In this document: one piece after another, positions 36,990 through 47,800 of the stretch | How positions within the stretch are numbered: position 1 is the stretch's first letter | Layout: each line of letters opens with the position of its first letter | Origin: Owenia fusiformis | Lineage: Eukaryota; Annelida; Polychaeta; Sabellida; Oweniidae | Direction of reading: 5' to 3' | Assembly (NCBI GenBank): GCA_903813345.2 | Contig: CAIIXF020000004.1 | Span: 25,671,985-25,735,984, forward strand | DNA length: 64,000 nucleotides | The notes under the pieces: generated by a model | The model's input: only the letters and a program-made list of their open reading frames with translations | Told to the model about the DNA's origin: nothing | The model's database searches: none | Position numbers and translations under genes: made by a program

Positions 36990-38060
36990 TCTAACTGAAA
37001 TTCATTCTATTCTACAATAAATACTGCATATGTTTAAGGCGACGCTATATTAAATAAAAAGTACAAAAAATGACTGCCATATTTTTTTGATAAAGACACA
37101 TGTTTTTAAAATCTGTTTACCTTGTATATGAATTGTGTATCTTGACTAATGAAACATGTCAAAGTTAACATCACACATAAACGCATTTTTCCAAACTATG
37201 AATTGGAGGTGCATTGATCCCCAAAGCTAGCATGAAGAGTGCGAAGTGAGGCTAATTTTTGAAAGTTTCAAGGAGTAGCCTTGCAACAGTCACACATTTG
37301 CAAGAGTCTAAAATTTCCACAAATCATCTTACCTTTCCCAGGAACAACGAAGGAGCATGAAAATGTGCACTTCTTGCATTGTTAGAGTATAATAAAGCTC
37401 AAACCATTGTAAATTCTAAACATTTCATGTCCACATTTTGTTTGCCGGAACTACTTCTAGACTTCCTGATTAATCCTCATGCAAGTTTTGTGACTACACC
37501 AATTGGCATGGATTATCACTTGTATGTTTTATCTATTACAGTGTAATTATCATGATAGATACATGATAGAGGCTTTATGAATGATAAACAATGGAAACAT
37601 GAATGAAGATAACTCTGGACTAAAAAATAGTTCCAGGAAACAAAAATGGTGGACATGAAATATTTAGAATTCACAATGGTTTGAGCTTTATTATACTCTA
37701 ACAATGCAAGAAGTACACATTTTCGTGGTCCTTCGTTGTTCCTTGGTAAGGTAAGACTATATCTAGAAATTTTGAATTCTTGCAAATGTGTGTCTGTTGC
37801 AAGGCTACTCCTTGAAACTTTCAAAAAATAGCCTCACTTCGCACTCTTCATGCTAGCTTTTGGGAGCCATACACCTCCAATTCATAGTTATGAAAAATGC
37901 GTTTAAATGTGAGGTTTTCTTTTATGTGTCTCTTTAGTCAGGAAATGCATTCACATACAAGGAAAACAGTAAACAAAATCTTCTGACTTTATCAAAAAAA
38001 TGTGGCTCCCATGTTTTTGTACTTTTGATTAACTTAAATGTCACCTTAATAAAATATATT
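36990..38060. repeat. Large foldback between DZIP1 and DNAJC3 (arms of about 450 bp)
   Basis: About 36990-37485 and 37597-38060 are imperfect reverse complements. Mirrored blocks include AAAATAAAAAGTAC-like ends, TGCTAGC next to GAAGAGTGCGAAGTGAGGCT, TCAAGGAGTAGCCTTGCAAC, TGCATTGTTAGAGTATAATA and CATTTCATGTCCAC. Further short mirrored matches (CTACCAAAAGTCAATGG near 36255, mirrored near 38165) suggest longer, interrupted symmetry. Identity is roughly 80% by eye. No ORF has family features. It lies in the intergenic space of a head-to-head gene pair. Confidence 0.75.
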
Positions 38061-38765
38061 ATCAGATGTAAGTATAAGGTATATTTGAAATATAAGACCC
38101 AAATGTTTGGAATTATGACATTTGAGATTGAAAAATTCAAATTACAGTAGTTTGAGGATAATTTTCCATTGACTTTTGGTAGCTTGTTCCTAAATCCACC
38201 ATTTGGTGAAAGCACAACACTGGAACCAATTGAGTATCTAAAATTATTCTATTATAACGGACATAAATAAATGCTCTTAAATAGTCTAGATCTGCAGAAA
38301 GCATGTCAAATTAAAATAAATCTCATTTGTTATGAACTGAAACTTGAAAGCACTGAAAGTGAAAATTCAAAAATAAACACAAAAAACACATTTTAGGAAT
38401 AAAATTGCACTTGCCTGGGATTTTAGATCATAATATTAGTATATATATGTTCTTCTTCTGTAGGTCTAATGTCAGGGGTAGTTATATGGTCTTGATCTCT
38501 CATAATTCTCGAGAAATAACCAAGTTTATGAAGAAAACAAAAAATTTCTTCAGAATTTCAAAAAGTTCACATTGGAAAATGTAGGTCAAGGTCATATATT
38601 TTAAAAATTAAAGTTTATCCCTTTTCTTGATTTATTTTCACACAAGTAGGTACCCTGATATATCTATGAACCACCTAGAATATTCTGGATAAAACATTTG
38701 TCATATTTTTACGATAAATAAGGAGAAACATAGGGTTTTTTCAAAAACAGGAAATGATTCCAGAA

Positions 38766-38773
38766 CCGGAAGT
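38766..38773 (+). promoter_or_regulatory. ETS-type motif CCGGAAGT
   Basis: CCGGAAGT stands 63 bp upstream of the DNAJC3 start codon and 10 bp before the ERSE. Such motifs are common in housekeeping and bidirectional promoters. Short motif, so support is limited. Confidence 0.4.
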
Positions 38774-38783
38774 GAAATTTGGA

Positions 38784-38802
38784 CCAATCAGATTCCACCA
38801 CG
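38784..38802 (+). promoter_or_regulatory. ER stress response element (CCAAT-N9-CCACG) of DNAJC3
   Basis: CCAATCAGATTCCACCACG matches the ERSE consensus exactly: CCAAT, nine bases, CCACG. It ends 34 bp before the DNAJC3 ATG. In vertebrates ERSEs bind NF-Y with ATF6 or XBP1 and drive unfolded-protein-response genes, of which DNAJC3 is one. Perfect spacing at the right gene makes a functional element likely. Its closeness to the ATG implies a very short 5' UTR or a start site nearby. Confidence 0.8.
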
Positions 38803-38836
38803 ATACATTCGGTAGTACACATCAGCTAAAGCAGCG

Positions 38837-41800
38837 ATGAGGGAGGTGTGGAGTTTGTACCGTTTTATAACGTCTCTACCGTTATTCTACTTCGCTTTAG
38901 ACTTTCAAATAGATGGTAAGTGGTTAATGAATATATGTAGCATATTATCTGTAAATTTCATTGATTTTTATCTTCGAGGTTTTGAGAAAATTGACTTTGA
39001 AATTGAAGAATATGCGTCAGATTTTAGAAATGCATTTTGACATTCACTCATCTCAAGTCATATCCTTCAAGTCTTTGTCTATAGGAATTTACTACATTTA
39101 TGTGTGTAATATTCAAATACCAGGCAGGAGCGTCGGACCATATTTGAAAAGGGGGGGGGGGGTGCGTTTTTCAGAAAATATAGGGGAGGGGGGGTTACAG
39201 GGTTCACCTAGTATGTATCCAACAGACCGAATATAATATTCGGTCTGTTATGATTGATATATTTCCTGTGGAAATCGCGGTGATATTTTTTGCACATTAA
39301 TTTCTAGTTTATTATAAGAATGTTCACCTTGAAAATTGGTGAATATGTTGAAGAGATGTTCATCTTAAACTAGAAGCAAAAATATTTGTATAAGGCGGGT
39401 ACAAGTTGATATAAAATAATGAAATGTTCAGACTCACCGAAACTTCAGGATGTGTTCATAAGTAGATCGCGAAATCAATGTCAAGGACGTTTGAGTTCAC
39501 GAGATCCAAACGAGATATGCAAATTTTGAACTTTGACAACACATGACCACTTGATTACCTCGGCCTTCTTCATGAATATTTCCGCTCTATTTACTATTAA
39601 TGAAGAAAATTAATCGGGATAATGATAATAAATGACTAGATCTAATAAATTCCCGCACAAATGGAATTTAGCAATACGCTTCCGTAATGTTGCTCCCGCT
39701 CCACGTGTTATTTGTTTACAAATAGACTGACGTCACTGGCTAAATCTCGTTTATCGTGAGAATTGGCATTGCCAAAATGGCTTGACCTAATCAATGGCTT
39801 CGCTACAAGAAGCGTCTGTACATTTTATGAATATCTTCAGTAAGAGGACAATATACGAAAAAATAATATTGTGAGTTCTTTATAAGGTAATCATTCTATC
39901 ATTAAACAAACTTATTTGTAACATTTATACAACACCACATTTTACAATAGGTGACTTACAGTCTGAATATTTATTCAGACGAAGGATACAGTCTAAGGGT
40001 TCACCCCTGGGAAATTTATATGGTGCATTCACCTCTATTACCTTCATATAAAGATAAAAAATTGAGAAAGTGTTGGGCTTAAAGGGCTTAAAAAGACACA
40101 TTAGCTTAGGGCCAAATCGATTTCTAAAACAAACAAATGTCATTGAATACTTCTTTCAATTACAACAGTTGACATTATTCATTGATAAAATTTGTTTTGA
40201 AACAGTTTGGTCCGATTCCCTCATTTAAGACATCAACCGATTTTCCTTATAGAACTGTTCCATGTACAATCCCCTACTGATCAGTTAAAAAACAGATTTT
40301 TTCAGCAAAAAACTGAAGCTTTTTAATATGTTTTCTACAGGAAGTGACGCAAGCGCTCAAGATGTTGAACAGCATCTTGAGATGGGGAAGAAAATGTTGG
40401 CTCAAGGTGCCCTTGCTGATGCCCTGTCACACTTTCATGCTGCTGTAGGTAAGTCTGTCACACTTTCATTCTACTTTGTGTATTCTGTCACACTTCTATG
40501 ATGTTGAAGGTGAGTCTTTCACACTTTCATTCTACTTTGGGTATTCTGTCACACTTCTATGATGTTGAAGGTAAGTCTGTCACACTTCCATTCTACTTTG
40601 GATATTCTGTCACACTTCTATGAAGTTGAAGGTAAGTCTGTCACACTTCCATTCTACTTTGGATATTCTGTCACACTTCTATAAAGTTGAAGGTAAGTCT
40701 GTCACACTTCCATTCTACTTTGGGTGTTCTGTCACTTCTCTATGATGTTGAAGGTAAGTCTGTCACACTTCCATTCTACTTTAGAATAAGTCACATTCAC
40801 ATTTCCATTGTACTACATTGAGGGAAATGTTGTCACATTCCTTGCTGATGTGTATGTCTATTTTATTTACTTCTATGCTACTGTGTATAAGTCCGTCACA
40901 CTTGCATGCCACTGTAGGAGTGTAGGTCAGTTTGTCACACTTTCATGCCGATATATTTTAGCTCATTCTGATGTATATGATTAGAAACTAGTAATTTTGC
41001 ACCCGTGTCCATCTCCATCAGTCTCTCTTTAGGAATTATGGCCATGAGACTCAGTATTTCAGTGAATACCTGGTAAGTAATTGTTTATAATACAACATAC
41101 TGCTGTGATAAATAAGGGTTATGTACTGGGAGGTTTTGGATATGGGGTTTATCCAGAGGGAGATATGCATATCTACCTGAGGGACCGTAGGGACCGAAGG
41201 TAGATGTGCATATCTCACGAGGGATGAACCCAATATCCAAACCGACCGTACATAACTGCTTTATCCTATACCAAGTAGAGTTTTCAGGGGCATATGGCCA
41301 TTTCAATAGTGCAAGGTGTATGCAATGTCATTTTATTGCATTTCCACTACTTACCGGAAGCGGGGAGATATGCACCGAAGCGGGAAGATATGCACCGAAG
41401 CGGGAGATATGGAGGTTGGAAACTTCAAAATCAGGATACGGGATATATCTTACCAACTTATCTCCCTAAAACTCTACTTGGCATAGGATAAGGGATGTTA
41501 TGCACCAATATACAGTTTTCAAATATCAGAAATCTTGTATTGCAAAGACCTGAGGGTGCCCTTGGGGAAAACACATACTAATGTAATTAAATAATCAGAT
41601 AACACAGAAATTAATTCATGTTATATTCAATGCCCTATGTGGATATCAAACCTAGTCACATGCTCAATCCTAGGTCTTCCTAGTATGTTATATATATTGT
41701 ATAACAATGATTGTATATAATGCAGGGGTTTCATTAGCAGCAGGCAACTGGTGATTTTCACCGGTTGTTTTCACAAAATTGCCTGTTGTTTTTAGGAACA

Positions 41801-44800
41801 TTTCAATGTTAAATTTATAATTTTGCCTGTTGTTTTCATTTATTTAGCCTGTTGTGAAAAATTCTAGTAAAACCCCTGTAATGTATAATAATTTTATAGT
41901 GAAATAAAATGAAAATAATTTATAGAAGGTCTTTTACAGGGGAAAGTTGAACCCTTTGGATAGTTATTAATTAATTAGCCTTACTAACTGCTGGAACTGT
42001 TTTAAGTGTTGTACTATGTAATCGTTTTTTCACAGGCTTGTCTAATTTATTTCTACATTTATTTATAGATGGCGATCCGTCCAATTACATGACATATTTC
42101 CGAAGAGCAACAGTTTATCTGGCCATGGGCAAATCTAAATCGGCACTTCCTGACCTTAAGAAGGTTATTGAATTGCGGCCAGACTTCCATGCAGTAAGTT
42201 GGTTTCTCTTTAGTTTTACTTGAAAAGCCCCTGTGAAGTAGCCACATGTATAATCTAATGCGTTCTTCCCAGGATTTTTTAAAGCATGTATAGTGAAACC
42301 TGTAAAGTGGAACACCTATTTCAAGAGTCCCAAGCCCACCTGAGACTTAATGTTAAATGAACCTCTATATGTGGAACACCTCCAAAGTGGAACACTTTAT
42401 CGATTACTAAAGGTGTTCCACTTAGACAGGTTTTACTGTATGTGTATTCTAAGTTGTGTCAGAAATAGTTACAATAACCAAAATTCATGCACAGTAAAAC
42501 CTGTAAACATTGATCACCTATGTAGCCACAAAAGTATTCACTGTAGGTAGGTGTTCACTGCATGCAGAGAGGAAATTTTATACAGGAGTGAATGTAAAAT
42601 GTGTCTTGAATTGATGTCCATGTACAGGTGTTCACTAGAGAGAAATGTTCACTAAGACAGGTTTTACTGTAAATAAAAACACTATTTATATGTCAGAGAA
42701 ATAATAGAACAAAAAATAACATCACAGATTTGGACTGTATAGTTATTCACCTGAAACCGTTTATTGTTGTTCATGAACATTAAAAATTAGGTTATGCCCA
42801 TATACACCTAAATCTTGAATTACTGAACTTATTCTTTTTAGGCCAAGCTACAGAGAGGAGGTGTTCTTTTAAAGCAGGGCAAACTAGATGAGGCAAAGAA
42901 AGACTTTGATGATGTTGTAAGTACACATGTACGCTTTCTAATAGAGTTTTGATGATGCTGTAAGTACACATGTACTCTTTCTAATAAAGTTTTGATGATG
43001 TCGTAAGTACACATGTACTCTTTCTAATAAAGGTTTGATGATGTTGTAAGTACACATGTACTCTTTCTAATAAAGGTTTGATGATGTTGTAAGTACACAT
43101 GTACTCTTTCTAATAAAATGGATTGCGTGAGTGTTGAATTTTTTTTTCTGGGTTCTAAAAATTTTCGGGTGAATTACCCTGTTCAGGTAATACTTTCAAA
43201 GTGAAACAGACTTTTGGTGAGCTAAAATCAAAAAGTAATGATAAAAACTGTTGTTTTTTCCAGTTGCTAGCAGACCCAGGAAACGCAGGAGCAAAGAATA
43301 ACCTTGACAACATTGAGGCAGTGAAACTGATGATAAAAGAAGGAAAAGAGGCTTATGAAAACAATGACTTCCAACATGCAATAGATACACTACATACTCC
43401 AATTGATGTAAGTTATTTTTGAATTCCATTGATTATAAAACTTCATTTGAGAGTTTTAAAATGTTCAGCATCATAACTCTTAAATCACCTTTAATTGTGA
43501 GAGGGTAGTGTGACTAGCTGTAGGGCTTCAGGGTAGATCAAAACTATATTTACATTTTTGGTTTTTATGTCCACACTACAAGTGATGACATATTGTTAGT
43601 ATCCAACTTTTTTGTGGATGGTGTTCGGTATTTGGCAATTAGTGTCTGTTACAAATGGCAGGTGGTGACATTTTGCAAGTTAATGCCTAGTTTGCCCAAG
43701 TGATTCAGAGTTCTTTTCAGCAGAACTTTCAGCATCATCTTTTTATTTTTCAGCTTTGCCCATGGTACGCTGAGTTGCGTGAGATCCGTGCGGAATGCTA
43801 CATCGCCCAGGGTGACCTCTTCAAAGCTACGTCAGACATCAGAACAACAACCAAACTTATTAATGACAATACTGATGGCTATTATAAGCTTAGTAAACTC
43901 CATTATGACATGGGCGAGGCTGATGAATCTCTTATGTAAGTTCTTCACTCATTGGCTATTATGGCTATTATAAGCTCAGTAAACTCCATTATGATATGGG
44001 TGAGGCTGATGAATCTCTTATGTAAGTTTTTCACTCATTGGCTAATATAAGCTTAGTAAACTCCATTATGATATGGGCGAGGCTGATGAATCTCTTATGT
44101 AAGTTCTTCACTCATTGGCTATTATGGCTATTATAAGCTCAGTAAACTCCATTATGATATGGGCGAGGCTGATGAATCTCTTATGTAAGTTCTTCACTCA
44201 TTGGCTATTATAAGCTTAGTAAACTCCATTATGATATGGGCGAGGCTGATGGATCTCTTATGTAAGTTCTTCACTCATTGGCTATTATGGCTATTATAAG
44301 CTTGGTAAACCCCATTATGATATGGGAGAAGCAGATGAATCTCTTATGTAAGTTCTTCACTCATTGGCTATTATGGCTATTATAAGCTTAGTAAACTCCA
44401 TTATGATATGGGCGAGGCTGATGAATCTCTTATGTAAGTTACTCACTTATTGGCTATTATAAGCTTAGTAAACTCCATTATGATATGGGGGAGGCTGATG
44501 AATCTCTTATGTAAGTTCTTCACTCATTGGCTATTATAAGCTCAGTAAACTCTATTATGATATGGGCGAGGCTGATGCATCTCTTATGTAAGTTCTTCAC
44601 TCATTGGCTATTATGGCTATTATAAGCTTGGTAAACCCCATTATGATATGGGAGAAGCAGATGAATCTCTTATGTAAGTTCTTCACTCATTGGCTATTAT
44701 GGCTATTATAAGCTTAGTAAACTCCATTATGATATGGGCGAGGCTGATGAATCTCTTATGTAAGTTCTTCACTCATTGGCTATTATAAGCTTAGTAAACT

Positions 44801-47800
44801 CCATTATGACATGGGAGAGGCCGATGAATCTCTTATGTAAGTTCTTCACTCATTGGCTATTATGGCTATTATAAGCTTAGTAAACTCCATTATGACATGG
44901 GCGAGGCCGATGAATCTCTTATGTAAGTTCTTCACTCATTGGCTATAATGGCTATTATAAGCTCAGTAAACTCTATTATGATATGGGCGAGGCTGATGAA
45001 TCTCTTATGTAAGTTCTTCACTCATTGGCTATTATGGCTATTATAACCTGAGTAAACTCCATTATGATATGGGCGAGGCTGATGAATCTCTTATGTAAGT
45101 TCTTCACTCATTGGCTATTATGGCTATTATAAGCTCAGTAAACTCCATTATGACATGGGCGAGGCCGATGAATCTCTTATGTAAGTTCTTCACTCATTGG
45201 CTATTATAAGCTTAGTAAACTCCATTATGATATGGGCGAGGCTGATGAATCTCTTATGTAAGTTCTTCACTCATTGGCTATTATGGCTATTATAAGCTCA
45301 GTAAACTCCATTATGACATGGGCGAGGCCGATGAATCTCTTATGTAAGTTCTTCACTCATTGGCTATTATAAGCTTAGTAAACTCTATTATGATATGGGC
45401 GAGGCTGATGCATCTCTTATGTAAGTTCTTCACTCATTGGCTATTATGGCTATTATAAGCTTAGTAAACTCCATTATGATATGGGCGAGGCCGATGAATC
45501 TCTTATGTAAGTTCTTCACTCATTGGCTATTATAAGCTTAGTAAACTCCATTATGATATGGGCGAGGCTGATGAATCTCTTATGTAAGTTCTTCACTCAT
45601 TGGCTATTATGGCTATTATAAGCTTAGTAAACTCCATTATGATATGGGCGAGGCTGATGAATCTCTTATGTAAGTTCTTCACTCATTGGCTATTATGGCT
45701 ATTATAAGCTCAGTAAACTCTATTATGATATGGGCGAGGCTGATGAATCTCTTATGTAAGTTCTTCACTCATTGGCTATTATGGCTATTATAAGCTCAGT
45801 AAACTCCATTATGATATGGGCGAGGCTGATGAATCTCTTATGTAAGTTCTTCACTCATTGGCTATTATGGCTATTATAAGCTCAGTAAACTCTATTATGA
45901 TATGGGCGAGGCTGATGAATCTCTTATGTAAGTTCTTCACTCATTGGCTATTATGGCTATTATAAGCTCAGTAAACTCCATTATGATATGGGCGAGGCTG
46001 ATGAATCTCTTATGTAAGTTCTTCACTCATTGGCTATTATGGCTATTATAAGCTCAGTAAACTCCATTATGATATGGGCGAGGCTGATGAATCTCTTATG
46101 TAAGTTACTCACTCATTGGCATATTCAAGATTCAGGCAGCCATGAATCACCCATACATTTGATGCTGTTCACTCGTATGACCATGGATTGCCAATATGTT
46201 TATGTTGAAAATAGACCGTGATTCCCAAAGTAATAGGAATGTTTTGCTTCATTTAAAAATGTCACTCTCACGCTGTCATAAAAATGTCAACTTGGAAAGT
46301 TTAAATTCTTCAAAAATATGTAAATTCGACACAGTCAGGCAAATGGTCCATACATTGGATGTGGCCAGGCAGCTATAAAATCACCCATATGTTTGACACT
46401 GTCAGATGACCCCATTTTCCCCATCCATCTGATGCAATCAGGCAACCATAATTTCCAATACATTTGATGCTGTATGATAGTATAATCATAGATAGCCCAT
46501 ACATTTCATGTTATAAATTGACCATGGATCACCTAGTAACAAGAACGTTTCTAGCATAAATTTTTAAGCTTAAGTTTTTCCGAGAGAATTTCAGCGAGCA
46601 AATCAAATTAAACCAGATCATTTCTTCATCATTCAATGAAATTGTCATTAAGTTGACATTACTTTATCTTCTGCAATAATGAATTTATCTTTTGTTTTCC
46701 AGACAAATCCGGGAATGTCTTAAGCTAGATCCAGACCACAAAGCTTGTTTCCCATTTTACAAAAAAGTGAAAAAACTTGTAAAACAAATGGACAGTATCC
46801 AGAATTTTAAAAATGAGCAGAGATGGGATGATTGCACTAGTAAAGCCAAGTCTATGTTACAAACAGAACCTGACGCCTTCCATTATGTTATGAGGGCTAA
46901 ATCACATATGTGCCATTGTGAGTCTAAGGTGAGTTTTCATTGGTCTAGGTATATTACAATTTGTAAGATGCACTCTCATTGGTCTTGATATGTGCATATT
47001 TGTAAGGAGAGTTCTCATTGGTCTAGGTATATTACAATTTGTAAGAAGCACTCTCATTGGTCTTCATATGTGCATATTTGTAAGGAGAGTTCTCCTTGGT
47101 CTAGGTATATTACAATTTGTAAGATCCACTCTCATTGGTCTTAATATGTGCATATTTGTAAGGAGAGTTCTCATTGGTCTAGGTATATTACAATTTGTAA
47201 GAAGCACTCTCATTGGTCTTAATATGTGCATATTTGTAAGGAGAGTTCTCATTGGTTTAGCAAAACTAAGTCTATGTAACAAACAGAACCTAATGCCTTC
47301 CATTATGTTATGTGGACTGATTCTAAGTTTGACTTAGGGTGTAATACTATATACAATCAGAAAGAGCAAGCCACGGCTTTTGTAGAACGCAAACACACCA
47401 AAAAACAAGAAAAGTGTCAATGATGTTTTCACACTTTGTAATGATATTTTGTAGTTAAGAAATATAGACCAAAGACCAGAGGTATTATATTGATGAATAA
47501 ATACCGCAGGGCGAGGCACAAACTTCAAGAGAATTTAGAGAGAAATAGAGTGAAATAGGCATCACCAGAAGAAATAAGAAATTTCATTTTTGATTTTTAT
47601 ACTTGTAGGCTGAACATATTAAAGAAGCTTTCGAGCATTGCAATGAAGTCCTAGGAATGGATGAAAACAACATAGAAACATTGTGTGATAGAGCTGAAGT
47701 TTATCTAGTTAATGAACAATACGATGAAGGTGAGTCATTTAGAGATTCAACTTTTTAACCAACCGGGTTCAATCTACAGGGGTCTGATAATTAGAGAAGG

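Noticed and set aside
47064-47303. Minus-strand ORF with RRTLLTNMHILRPMR repeats
   Set aside because: 78-bp array of DNAJC3 intron 7 read on the opposite strand (78 is a multiple of three).
47256-47336. Second copy of DNAJC3 exon 7 as a coding exon
   Set aside because: It has an in-frame TAA and no 5' splice site after TCTAAG.
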